Assembly (NCBI GenBank): GCA_002708825.1
Contig: PAPF01000026.1
Span: 124,001 to 188,000 of the forward strand
DNA from: Phyllobacteriaceae bacterium
Lineage (GTDB): Bacteria > Pseudomonadota > Alphaproteobacteria > Rhizobiales > Rhizobiaceae
Length of the DNA stretch: 64,000 nt
Direction: 5' to 3'
Each line of letters begins with the position of its first letter. Within the stretch, counting starts at the first letter, position 1. Shown piece by piece: positions 47,108-56,819 of this stretch. A model generated the notes under the pieces. The model ran no database searches and had not been told where the DNA came from. It worked only from the letters and a program-made list of their open reading frames with translations. The translations under genes and the position numbers were made by a program.

Positions 47108-48028
47108 ATGAGCTTTTTCCCCGGCAAGGACCCAAACCCGCGTGATGTCGCGGCCATCGACGCGATTGAACTGATGGTCGTGCCGAATGCCAAGGACATT
47201 GGCGGATTCGAGGTGCGCCGCGCGCTGCCGTCGGCGCGCCGGCGGATGGTCGGCCCCTTCATCTTCTTCGATCGCATGGGGCCGGCGGTCCTGCGCGACG
47301 GCATCGCCATGGATGTGCGCCCGCATCCCCATATCGGGCTTTCCACGGTCACCTACCTGTTTGACGGCCAGATCCGCCATCGCGATTCGCTGGGCACGGA
47401 AATGGTGATCGTGCCGGGCGACGTGAACCTGATGACCGCCGGGCGCGGTATCGTTCATTCCGAACGCACGCCGGAGGAAATGCGCTCGTCCACCATGGAC
47501 ATGCACGGTCTGCAGACATGGCTCGCACTGCCCGAGGGACTGGAGGAAACGGATCCGGCCTTTGCGCACACCACCGCCGCCGACCTGCCTGAACTTGATG
47601 GCGAGGGCGCCCATGCCCGCGTCGTCATGGGGACCTTCTATGGCGCCACTTCGCCGGTGCTCCAGCACCATGACACGCTCTATGCCGATCTCCGGCTGGA
47701 ACCGGGCGCGACGGTGACGATTCCGGCAGAGGCCGAGGAGCGCGCCCTCTACACGCTGGAAGGCGAGATCACGATCGCTGGCGACACGTTTCCGCCAGAC
47801 CGCCTGCTTGTCCTGCGTCCCGGAGACGTGATCGACGTGCGCTCCGCGCGCGGGGCGCGCTTCATGCTCTTCGGCGGCGCCTCCATGGGGTCGCGGCGCT
47901 ATATCTGGTGGAATTTCGTGTCCTCCTCGAAGGAGCGGATCGAACAGGCCAAGGAAGAATGGAAGACCGGCCGCTTCGACATCGTTCCGGGCGACGAGGA
48001 AGACTTCATACCGCTGCCGGACGCCTGA
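47108..48028 (+). CDS. Pirin family protein
   Basis: The 306-residue bicupin has the pirin N-terminal metal site MDVRPHPHIGLSTVTYLFDG with HSERTPEE in the second loop. The conserved DPFIFFDRMGP-like block is VGPFIFFDRMGPA. The C-terminal cupin, from about residue 175, is less conserved. Bacterial pirins can act as quercetinases or regulators; the role here is not known. AGAAGGGAGCATCGCC precedes the start. It lies where dxs is usually found in rhizobial xseB-tlyA neighbourhoods. Confidence 0.9.
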   Translation: MSFFPGKDPNPRDVAAIDAIELMVVPNAKDIGGFEVRRALPSARRRMVGPFIFFDRMGPAVLRDGIAMDVRPHPHIGLSTVTYLFDGQIRHRDSLGTEMVIVPGDVNLMTAGRGIVHSERTPEEMRSSTMDMHGLQTWLALPEGLEETDPAFAHTTAADLPELDGEGAHARVVMGTFYGATSPVLQHHDTLYADLRLEPGATVTIPAEAEERALYTLEGEITIAGDTFPPDRLLVLRPGDVIDVRSARGARFMLFGGASMGSRRYIWWNFVSSSKERIEQAKEEWKTGRFDIVPGDEEDFIPLPDA

Positions 48029-48083
48029 AGCGGCGGCCGGCTGGCAAACCTGCTTCAGGTCTTCTTTACTGTCTTGGTTGACG

Positions 48084-48105
48084 CGAAATTCACCAATGAA
48101 TTTCG
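48084..48105. promoter_or_regulatory. Perfect palindrome upstream of a small secreted protein gene
   Basis: CGAAATTCA (48084-48092) and TGAATTTCG (48097-48105) are perfect complements around CCAA. TTGACG (48078-48083) directly precedes it and TATTTT (48106-48111) follows; the 22-base spacing is long for a housekeeping promoter. It could be an operator, or an AT-rich hairpin ending pirin transcription. Confidence 0.5.
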
Positions 48106-48181
48106 TATTTTACACACTTTGTCTGTTCCCTGAATATTAGCCCGGACCTGTTAGGTTTCCTGCAATGACAGGGAGCCAAAA

Positions 48182-48514
48182 ATGAAAAGAACACTGATCG
48201 CAGCCTTGGCCATGCAATGCGCCTGGCTTGCCCATGGCCATGCCGCGCCGGCCTATGACCGCAACCTGGAGGAAGCCGCGAAGCGCATGGTGGCCGAGCG
48301 CATCGGCGATGTCGCCGCCGTTCTGCGCGGCACCTTTGATGCCGGGCAGAAGCCGGAATACTCGGTGCCGCAGCCGCGATCCGGCATGCGCCATGGCCCG
48401 TCGTTCCGCCCGGTGCGCTATCGCGGCTTTTCCCCGGCGGTACGGACCTTCCGGTCCGGCCAGGTTTCGGTGGACCGCGTCATCCTGACAGGCTCGGTCA
48501 TTCCGCAGGAGTGA
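48182..48514 (+). CDS. Small secreted protein of unknown function
   Basis: The 110-residue protein has an export signal (about residues 1-22, MKRTLIAALAMQCAWLAHGHA). The mature part begins APAYDRNLEEAAKRMVAERIG and has an Arg- and Pro-rich middle (RHGPSFRPVRYRGF). There is no recognised family. CAGGGAGCC precedes the ATG. The leader (48040-48181) is unusually AT-rich and holds a perfect palindrome, so it is likely regulated. It follows the pirin gene by 153 bases and precedes tlyA by 45. Confidence 0.6.
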   Translation: MKRTLIAALAMQCAWLAHGHAAPAYDRNLEEAAKRMVAERIGDVAAVLRGTFDAGQKPEYSVPQPRSGMRHGPSFRPVRYRGFSPAVRTFRSGQVSVDRVILTGSVIPQE

Positions 48515-48540
48515 AGCCCAAGCCTTGCCAATGCCGCTGA

Positions 48541-48562
48541 CATGCGCCTATCAGGGCGCATG
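48541..48562 (+). promoter_or_regulatory. Hairpin over the two tlyA start codons
   Basis: CATGCGCC (48541-48548) and GGCGCATG (48555-48562) are perfect complements with a TATCAG loop. Each arm contains one of the two in-frame ATG codons of tlyA. Confidence 0.45.
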
Positions 48563-49327
48563 AACGCTGCCGATACCACTGCCGCGCGGATCCGCCTCGA
48601 CCAGCTTCTGGCCGAGCGCGGCCTGTTTGCATCGCGCTCGCGCGCCCGCGATGCCATTGCGCGCGGCACCGTGGCGGTCGACGGCGTGACCGCCGCCAAG
48701 CCCGGCCAGATGGTCGACGCCGGTGCCGCCATATCCGTCTCCGACCCGGCACGGGCCTATGTCTCGCGCGCGGCCCTGAAGCTGGCGCCCGCGCTCGATC
48801 ATTTCGGCTTCGACGCCAGGGGCGTCCATGCGCTCGACCTGGGTGCCTCGACCGGCGGCTTCACGCAGGTCCTGCTGGAACGCGGCGCTGCCCATGTCAC
48901 CGCCATCGATGTCGGCCACGGCCAGCTTCATCCCGATATCGCGGCCGATCCGCGCGTGACCTCAATCGAGGGGCTGAATGCGCGTGACCTCACCGCCGGC
49001 CATCTTTCCCATGACACGCCCGACCTGATCGTCTGCGACGTTTCCTTCATCTCGCTGAAGCTGGCCATGCCGCCGGCGCTGGCCCTGGCCGCGCCGGGCG
49101 CGCGCTGCCTGCTGCTCGTCAAGCCGCAATTCGAGGCCGGCCGCCAGGCCATCGGCAAGGGCGGCCTTCTGAAAGACCCCGCGCAGGGACCGGCCATTGC
49201 CGAAGACCTGCGCCGCTGGCTGGACGGCCAGCCCGGCTGGCGCGCCCTCGGCATCGCGCCATCCGTCATCGAGGGCGCGGACGGCAATCGCGAATTCCTC
49301 CTCGCCGGCATCAGGGACCGCGCATGA
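48560..49327 (+). CDS. tlyA: TlyA-type rRNA 2'-O-methyltransferase
   Basis: TlyA methylates cytidines in 16S and 23S rRNA in species where it is studied, and it affects capreomycin sensitivity there. The 255-residue protein has an S4 domain at the N-terminus (RLDQLLAERGLFASRSRARD) and an FtsJ-like domain with DLGASTGGFTQVLLERGA. ATG 48560 and ATG 48542 are both in frame. Both lie in the arms of a hairpin (48541-48562); AGGG precedes the second. The TGA overlaps the next start as ATGA. Confidence 0.92.
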   Translation: MNAADTTAARIRLDQLLAERGLFASRSRARDAIARGTVAVDGVTAAKPGQMVDAGAAISVSDPARAYVSRAALKLAPALDHFGFDARGVHALDLGASTGGFTQVLLERGAAHVTAIDVGHGQLHPDIAADPRVTSIEGLNARDLTAGHLSHDTPDLIVCDVSFISLKLAMPPALALAAPGARCLLLVKPQFEAGRQAIGKGGLLKDPAQGPAIAEDLRRWLDGQPGWRALGIAPSVIEGADGNREFLLAGIRDRA

Positions 49328-50565
49328 CCATCAAGGCAACCATCGACCATCTCGGCGCCCAGGGCGACGGCATCGCCAACACGCCGCAAGGCCAGCTCTT
49401 CGTGCCCTTCACCCTGCCCGGCGAAACGGTCAATGCCCAGCCGGCCGGCAAGAAGCACGAGGTGCTCGCCGTTCTTGACGCCTCGCCCGAACGCGTCGAT
49501 CCGGTCTGCCGCCATTTTACCGCCTGCGGCGGCTGCCAGTTCCAGCACTGGCAGGCAGAGCCCTATCGCGCCTGGAAGCGCGCCCTCGTCACCGATGCGC
49601 TGAAGGCGCGCGGCATCGAGGCGCCGGTCGGCGATCTCGTGGCCTGCGGTCCCGGTGAGCGCCGCCGCGTGCAATTGTCGGCCAAGCATGGCGAGGGCGG
49701 CGCCGTGCTCGGCTTCCACGGACCCTATTCCTACAGCCTGTTCCAGGTGGAGGAATGCCCGGTCACCGACCCGCGCATCGTCTCCGCCCTGCCGCAATTG
49801 CGCCGGCTGGCAGCAGTGATTGCCGGCCTGTCCAAGCCTTTCCACATGATCGTGACGGTAACGGACACGGGCCTCGACATTGCCATCCGCAAGTCCGGCA
49901 AGCTGCCGGAAGCCGAGCGCAAGCGCGCCGCCGGACTTGTTCTGGAAAACCGCTGGGCGCGCCTTTCCGTCGACGGCGAGATCGTTCTTGAACCGGTCAA
50001 GCCGCAAATCCGCTTCGGCACGGCCACCGTGGTGCCACCGCCCGGCGGGTTCCTGCAGGCCGTGCCGGCCATCGAGGCGGCCATGGCCGGTGAGGTCATC
50101 GCCCATCTTGGCAAGGCGAAACAGGCCGCCGACCTTTTTGCCGGGGCAGGGGCCTTTGCGCTGCGCATGGCCGAACGGATGCAGGTTCACGCGGTTGAAG
50201 GCGACGGACCGGCGCTGGCCGCCCTCGATGCCGGTTTCCGTTCGACGGCCGGGCTGAAAAAGGTGACGGTGGAGCGCCGCGACCTGTTCCAGCGTCCGCT
50301 GCTGCCGCGCGAACTCATCGGTATTGACGCGCTGGTCTTCGATCCGCCGCGCGCCTGCGCGGAAGCCCAGGTCCGGCATCTGGCAAAGGCCGACGTCCGC
50401 AAGGTTGCCGCCGTGTCCTGCAATCCGGTCACGCTGGCGCGCGACCTGGCAATCCTGATCGACGGCGGCTACCGGCTTCTCTCGGTCACGCCCTATGACC
50501 AGTTCCTGTATACCGCCCATGTCGAGGCGGTCGCATTGCTTGAAAAGCCGGTCAGGCGGCGCTGA
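49324..50565 (+). CDS. RlmD/TrmA-family RNA uracil-5-methyltransferase
   Basis: The 413-residue enzyme forms 5-methyluridine in 23S rRNA or tRNA. The N-terminal TRAM-like part is short. The iron-sulfur cysteines are in CRHFTACGGCQFQHW and EECPV. The SAM-binding FAGAGAFALRMAE, catalytic DPPR and SCNPVTLARDL motifs are present. The nucleophile lies in VSCNP. It starts inside the tlyA stop (ATGA), so both rRNA enzymes are made together. The target base cannot be read from sequence. Confidence 0.92.
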   Translation: MTIKATIDHLGAQGDGIANTPQGQLFVPFTLPGETVNAQPAGKKHEVLAVLDASPERVDPVCRHFTACGGCQFQHWQAEPYRAWKRALVTDALKARGIEAPVGDLVACGPGERRRVQLSAKHGEGGAVLGFHGPYSYSLFQVEECPVTDPRIVSALPQLRRLAAVIAGLSKPFHMIVTVTDTGLDIAIRKSGKLPEAERKRAAGLVLENRWARLSVDGEIVLEPVKPQIRFGTATVVPPPGGFLQAVPAIEAAMAGEVIAHLGKAKQAADLFAGAGAFALRMAERMQVHAVEGDGPALAALDAGFRSTAGLKKVTVERRDLFQRPLLPRELIGIDALVFDPPRACAEAQVRHLAKADVRKVAAVSCNPVTLARDLAILIDGGYRLLSVTPYDQFLYTAHVEAVALLEKPVRRR

Positions 50566-50571
50566 GCAGGG

Positions 50572-51273
50572 TCAGCCTGCCAGCAGCCGGTCGACCCATC
50601 GCGGCACGATGGTGCCGGCCGGCCCGTGTTCGGCTTCGGCGAAATCGGAAAAGCCGAGCGAGGGTTCAAGATTGAGTTCCAGCGTATGGGCGCCGGCCCG
50701 CCCTGCCTCCTGCACGAATTGCGCCGCCGGATAGACATTGCCGCTCGTGCCGATGGAGACGAACAGGTCGCAGGCATTCAGCGCCGCGTAGATCCGCTCC
50801 ATCTGGTAGGGCATTTCGCCGAACCACACGACATCGGGCCGCATGAAGCCCTTCGAGCCGCAAGCGCCGCAGGCCGAAACGGCGGAAAGCGTTTCGCCCG
50901 CGTCGCAGCGGATGTTGCAATTGGCGCAGAAGGCGCGCGTCAGTTCGCCATGCATGTGGATGAGCTTTTTCGATCCCGCCCGCTCGTGGAGGTCGTCGAT
51001 ATTCTGCGTCACCAGCAGGAAATCGCCACCGAATTCGCGCTCCAGCCGCGCCAGGGCCTCATGTGCCGGGTTCGGCTTCACCGTGGCCAGGCCCGCCCGG
51101 CGCTGGTTGTAGAAGTCATGCACAAGGGCGGGATTGCGGGCAAAGCCCTCTGGCGTGGCAACATCGTTCAGATCGTATTTCGACCAGATGCCGTCCTTGT
51201 CACGAAACGTGTCGACACCGCTTTCCGCCGAGATTCCGGCCCCGGTCAGGATGACGATGGACGATGGCGTCAT
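50572..51273 (-). CDS. cobB: NAD-dependent protein deacylase (sirtuin)
   Basis: The 233-residue sirtuin removes acyl groups from lysines using NAD. Features are LTGAGISAESGVDTFRD, TQNIDDLHERAG, the catalytic histidine in MHGELTRAFC, and a zinc site made by CANC and CGAC. The motif FYNQRR fits the Tyr-x-x-Arg pattern of class III sirtuins (SIRT5/E. coli CobB), which suggests activity on succinyl or malonyl groups. Its stop is six bases from the end of the converging rRNA methyltransferase gene. Confidence 0.92.
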   Translation of the reverse strand: MTPSSIVILTGAGISAESGVDTFRDKDGIWSKYDLNDVATPEGFARNPALVHDFYNQRRAGLATVKPNPAHEALARLEREFGGDFLLVTQNIDDLHERAGSKKLIHMHGELTRAFCANCNIRCDAGETLSAVSACGACGSKGFMRPDVVWFGEMPYQMERIYAALNACDLFVSIGTSGNVYPAAQFVQEAGRAGAHTLELNLEPSLGFSDFAEAEHGPAGTIVPRWVDRLLAG

Positions 51274-51285
51274 GCGCGGGATACC

Positions 51286-51672
51286 TCAGATCGCCTCGAC
51301 GGCCTTGGCGAGCATGGCCCGCACCGTTCCGGCAACCGCCGAAAGGCCTTCGTTCTCGACCGCCTGCATGGACGCGACGGGATCGACGGCGCTCACCGTC
51401 ACACCGTCATCCGTGGCGCGGACGATGACATTGCAGGGGAGCATGGCGCCGATCCTGGGCTCCAGCTTGATCGCCTCGTTGGCCATGCCGGGATTGCAGG
51501 CGCCAAGGATCAGGTAGTCCGGCATGTCGACGTCGATCTTCTTCTTCATCGTCGCCTTGACGTCGATTTCCGTCAGCACGCCGAAGCCGGCATCCGCCAG
51601 CGCCGACCTCGTGCGTTCGACAATGGCGTCAAAGTCGCTGCCGGTGAAGGTGCGGTCGATCGTGTAGGCCAT
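51286..51672 (-). CDS. DUF302 domain protein
   Basis: The 128-residue protein starts MAYTIDRTFTGSDFDAIVER at ATG 51672, six bases after AAGGAG. It continues with LTEIDVKATMKKKIDVDMPDY (split after K) and ILGACNPGMANEAIKLEP, the typical DUF302 core. The cysteine in ACNPG is often conserved. Some members lie near heavy metal genes and bind heme or sulfur species, but nothing in the neighbourhood supports that here. It lies upstream of cobB, with 12 bases between, so they may be co-transcribed. Confidence 0.85.
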   Translation of the reverse strand: MAYTIDRTFTGSDFDAIVERTRSALADAGFGVLTEIDVKATMKKKIDVDMPDYLILGACNPGMANEAIKLEPRIGAMLPCNVIVRATDDGVTVSAVDPVASMQAVENEGLSAVAGTVRAMLAKAVEAI

Positions 51673-51751
51673 GGAAAGCTCCTTTTCCAGATACATCACC
51701 ACATGAACACATGAAGCGCAATGCCGGTTCCCTGACAATCTGTCACGGACG

Positions 51752-53167
51752 TCAGTGCTCGGTGCCGCCCACCGTCATCGCGTTCATGCGAAGATGCGGC
51801 TGCCCGACGCCCACCGGCACGCCCTGTCCGGCCTTGCCGCACATGCCGATGCCGGTGTCGAGTGCCGGATCGTTGCCGATCATGGTGATGCGCTTCATCG
51901 CTTCCGGCCCGTTCCCGATCAGCATCGCGCCCTTGACCGGATAGGTCACCTTTCCGTTTTCGATCATGTAGGCCTCCGTGCAACCGAAGACGAACTTGCC
52001 CGATGTGATGTCGACCTGTCCGCCACCGAAGGAAACGGCATAGAGGCCCCGGTCCACCGATGCGATGATTTCCTCCGGCGTCCTGTCGCCGCCTGCCATG
52101 AACGTGTTGGTCATGCGTGGCATCGGCTGGTGGGCATAGCTCTCGCGGCGCCCGTTGCCCGTCGGCTTCATGCCCATCAGGCGCGCGTTCTGCCGGTCCT
52201 GCATGTAGCCGACAAGGATGCCGTCCTCGATCAGAACGTTGTGTCCTGAAGGCGTGCCCTCGTCATCGACCGTCAGCGAACCGCGCCGCTCCGCGATCGT
52301 GCCGTCATCGATCACGGTCACGCCCTTCGCCGCCACCTGCTGCCCCATGAGGCCGGAAAACGCCGAGGTCTTCTTGCGGTTGAAATCGCCTTCCAGCCCG
52401 TGGCCGACCGCCTCGTGAAGCATGACGCCGGGCCAGCCATTGCCCAGCACCACGTCCAGCGTGCCCGCCGGCGCAGGGCGGGCCTCCAGGTTGACCAGCG
52501 CCTGGCGCAGCGCCGCGCTGGCCGCCGCCTGCCAGGATTCCTCGGCCAGGAATTCGCCGAACCCCTTGCGCCCGCCCATGCCATGGCTGCCGGTCTCCTG
52601 CCGGTCGCCATCGCCGACGACGACGGATATGCTGAGCCGCACTAGCGGACGGATGTCGCGCACCAGGTGGCCATCAGCGCGCAGGATTTCCACGTGCTGC
52701 CAGCTCGCCGCCAGCGAAGCCGTCACCTGGCGGACCCGCGGATCCTTCGCGCGCAGCCACGCGTCGACGGTCTCCAGCAGGCGGGCCTTGTCGCCGAAGG
52801 CCGGGGATTCGATCGGGTTGACGTCGCCGTAGAGCTTCACATTGGTGCCGGCCGGCGCCACATCCGCCGTGCCCCGGTAACCCCGCGTGACCGCTGAAAC
52901 GGCATCGGCGGCATGGGAAAGCGCCTTGCCGGTCAGTTCCGAGGCATGGGCGTAACCGGTTGCCTCGCCGGCAACTGCGCGCAGGCCGAAGCCGGTTTCG
53001 GTGTTGAAGTTTCCCGTCTTGAGCCGCCCGTTGTCGAAAACGAGCGCCTCGCCCTCGCGATATTCGAGATAGAGTTCGCCGTCATCGGCCTGGGCCAGGC
53101 TGTCGGACACGACACGCCTGACGGCGGCCTCGTCGATGTCGAAACGGCTGATCAGGCTGTCAGTCAT
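51752..53167 (-). CDS. tldD: TldD metalloprotease subunit
   Basis: TldD works with TldE (PmbA) to cut unfolded or precursor peptides such as microcins. The 471-residue protein carries the zinc site HEAVGHGLEGD (HExxxH) near residue 252, after a Gly-rich hinge. N-terminal block ELYLEYREGEALVFDNGRLK and C-terminal EAYMIENGKVTYPVKGAMLIG are typical. ATG 53167 follows AAAGGACC. No pmbA gene is in the window. Confidence 0.95.
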   Translation of the reverse strand: MTDSLISRFDIDEAAVRRVVSDSLAQADDGELYLEYREGEALVFDNGRLKTGNFNTETGFGLRAVAGEATGYAHASELTGKALSHAADAVSAVTRGYRGTADVAPAGTNVKLYGDVNPIESPAFGDKARLLETVDAWLRAKDPRVRQVTASLAASWQHVEILRADGHLVRDIRPLVRLSISVVVGDGDRQETGSHGMGGRKGFGEFLAEESWQAAASAALRQALVNLEARPAPAGTLDVVLGNGWPGVMLHEAVGHGLEGDFNRKKTSAFSGLMGQQVAAKGVTVIDDGTIAERRGSLTVDDEGTPSGHNVLIEDGILVGYMQDRQNARLMGMKPTGNGRRESYAHQPMPRMTNTFMAGGDRTPEEIIASVDRGLYAVSFGGGQVDITSGKFVFGCTEAYMIENGKVTYPVKGAMLIGNGPEAMKRITMIGNDPALDTGIGMCGKAGQGVPVGVGQPHLRMNAMTVGGTEH

Positions 53168-53249
53168 GCAATGGTCCTTTCCGCGCGGTCTGCCGAGCAT
53201 ATAGGAAAGGGCGGCGGCCCTGTCACGGGTGCCGTGAGCCTTGCGCCCG

Positions 53250-53765
53250 TCAGGGCAGGGCGGCGAAGCCCTCGGTGAAACCGGAAAGTTCCACGGGAAT
53301 GCCGATGCCTTCCTCGGGCGTCTGGAACACGATGAAGGTGGCCGACTCGCCTTGCTTCAGCGTGGATACCAGCGGCTCCTCGAGGATGACCTCGGCATAG
53401 CATCCGTCCTGGAAGCACTTGGCGAAATAGGCCTTGCCGATGTCCTTGCCGTCCACGTAGAGGCCCAATCCGTTGGGCAGCAGAACACCGAGCGGTACCA
53501 GCACGCGCATGATTTCCGCCTTCTTGTCCGCCGTGCGCAGCACGATGACCGAAAGGCCGAGATCGGGCCTGTCCTCCGCGACCACGTTCTGGATAAGCGC
53601 ACATTGTTCGGTCGCCGCGCCGGGCGGCGTGTCGCAGATCATCTTCCACGCGCCATGGGTCGAGCGCACGATTCCCGTCTGCTGTGCTGCGGCCGGCGCG
53701 CTGCCGGCGGCCATGGTGGCGAACATGACCAGCAATGCGGCCGTCTTTCTGGACAAGTGGAACAA
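53250..53765 (-). CDS. ialB: Invasion associated locus B family protein
   Basis: The 171-residue protein has a signal peptide up to APAAAQQ and a mature part with four cysteines that could form two disulfides (MICDTPP, EQCALIQ, AKCFQDGCYAEV). The pattern WKMICDTPPGAATEQCALIQ is typical of the IalB family, named from Bartonella but found widely in non-invasive rhizobia. TTG 53765 has GGAG nine bases upstream and is chosen; GTG 53789 lacks a site. Its role in the envelope is unknown. Confidence 0.85.
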   Translation of the reverse strand: MFHLSRKTAALLVMFATMAAGSAPAAAQQTGIVRSTHGAWKMICDTPPGAATEQCALIQNVVAEDRPDLGLSVIVLRTADKKAEIMRVLVPLGVLLPNGLGLYVDGKDIGKAYFAKCFQDGCYAEVILEEPLVSTLKQGESATFIVFQTPEEGIGIPVELSGFTEGFAALP

Positions 53766-53789
53766 GGCTGAAGCTCCGCTGCGAATCAC

Positions 53790-54146
53790 GTGGGACTACA
53801 ATGCGATGGTGCGCGGCAATTGCAAACCCGCTGTGGCAGCGGACACCGGCGCCAACTGCCGCCCATGCCGTCCGATTTGGCCGGAAATGCGGCCGGCGCG
53901 AGCCCATCTTGGACATAGGTCAAACCCGGCTCTTCTGCGACAAATTGCAAATGCCATGAAAAACAGGGGTTTGCGAAAGGGTGCGACAAAATGCGCACAT
54001 CAAACGAACCCCTGCCGGACGCGGCAATTCCTTGCGCGCGGCGGGGGAATATGGTTTGACCTAGATCAAACCGGCCCGCACCCGCATGGGCCGCGCTTGG
54101 TGCAAGAATGTACGGCCTGACGGGCCGATGGGGAGACAGGAACGGT
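53790..54146. other. Intergenic region between ialB and ctaC
   Basis: This 357-base gap separates the divergent ialB and ctaC genes. It contains one exact and one near FixK/FNR-type box (54057-54070 and 53910-53923) and the ribosome binding site of ctaC. No other open frame of weight is seen. The rest looks like normal regulatory spacer. Confidence 0.6.
54057..54070 (+). promoter_or_regulatory. FixK/FNR-type box upstream of the aa3 oxidase operon
   Basis: TTGA-CCTAGA-TCAA matches TTGA-N6-TCAA exactly and differs from the classic TTGAT-N4-ATCAA at one base. It is 77 bases before the ctaC start. A second site with one mismatch (TGGA-CATAGG-TCAA) is at 53910-53923. Confidence 0.6.
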
Positions 54147-55031
54147 ATGAAACGGATTGCCGCCAGCTTTGCCGCCGCAACCGCCGCGTTTTTCGCGACG
54201 GCTGCTTTCGCAGACCAGCCCAGGCCCTGGCAGATGACGCTCCAGGATGCCGCGACCCCGATCATGCGGGAAGTGCGCTGGTTCGAGCAGTACACGCTCT
54301 GGTTCATCGTCCCGATCACCCTGCTGGTGCTTGCCCTGCTCGTCTGGGTCTCGCTGAAATACCGTGCCAGCGCCAACCCGGACCCGTCGCGCACCAGCCA
54401 CAACACGCTGATCGAGGTGATCTGGACCGTCGGTCCCGTCGTCATCCTCCTGTTCATCGCCGTGCCGTCGTTCAGCCTTCTGACCGCGCAGTACACGCCG
54501 CCGGAGGAGCCCGCGCTGACCGTGAAGGCGACTGGATACCAGTGGTACTGGGGCTATGAGTACCAGAACGAGGAAGGCGCCGTGACCTTCGATTCCGTCA
54601 TGCTCCAGGAAGGCGACCGGGAGCAGTACGGCAAGCAGGACGTCGCGGCCTATCCGCGCCTCCTGGCCGTCGACAACGATGTCGTCGTGCCGGTCAACAC
54701 CACGGTGCGCCTCCTCGTCACCGCGGCCGACGTCATTCATTCCTTCGCCATGCCGTCCTTCGGCGTGAAGGTGGATGCCGTGCCCGGCCGCGTGAACGAG
54801 ACCTGGTTCAAGGCAGAAAAGGAAGGCGTCTATTACGGCCAGTGCTCCGAGCTTTGCGGCAAGGATCATGCCTACATGCCGATCGCCATCCGCGTCGTCA
54901 GCCAGCAGCAATACGACACCTGGATTGCTGCCGCCGCCGGCGACCTGGCAGGCGCCAATCGCGCACTGATGGCATCCCTGGCGGGCGGCACGAAAGTCGC
55001 CGACGCCGGTGCGGCCGCGGCCGCCGAATAA
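54147..55031 (+). CDS. ctaC: Cytochrome c oxidase subunit II
   Basis: CtaC accepts electrons from cytochrome c via its binuclear CuA centre. The 294-residue protein has a signal peptide of about 22 residues and two membrane helices near residues 50-70 and 90-110. The CuA ligands lie in HSFAMPSFGVKVDAVPG and CSELCGKDHAYM, and the aromatic patch is GYQWYWGYEY. The start is ATG 54147 after AGGAACGGT. It heads the ctaC-ctaD operon. Confidence 0.96.
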   Translation: MKRIAASFAAATAAFFATAAFADQPRPWQMTLQDAATPIMREVRWFEQYTLWFIVPITLLVLALLVWVSLKYRASANPDPSRTSHNTLIEVIWTVGPVVILLFIAVPSFSLLTAQYTPPEEPALTVKATGYQWYWGYEYQNEEGAVTFDSVMLQEGDREQYGKQDVAAYPRLLAVDNDVVVPVNTTVRLLVTAADVIHSFAMPSFGVKVDAVPGRVNETWFKAEKEGVYYGQCSELCGKDHAYMPIAIRVVSQQQYDTWIAAAAGDLAGANRALMASLAGGTKVADAGAAAAAE

Positions 55032-55039
55032 GAATTTGA

Positions 55040-56710
<1,671 letters not shown>

Positions 56711-56735
56711 CGGCGGATGCCATGAAGAACGAAAT

Positions 56736-56764
56736 GGCCTGCCGCCGCTTGCCGGCGGCAGGCC
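56736..56764 (+). other. Strong hairpin between ctaD and ctaB
   Basis: GGCCTGCCGCCG (56736-56747) and CGGCGGCAGGCC (56753-56764) are perfect complements around CTTGC. No T run follows, so it is more likely an mRNA-stabilising or attenuating structure than a complete terminator. Confidence 0.7.
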
Positions 56765-56819
56765 TTGAGACAGAAAAACGACAACGGCAATCAAGCCGGG
56801 AATGACAGGTCGGGAAGAA

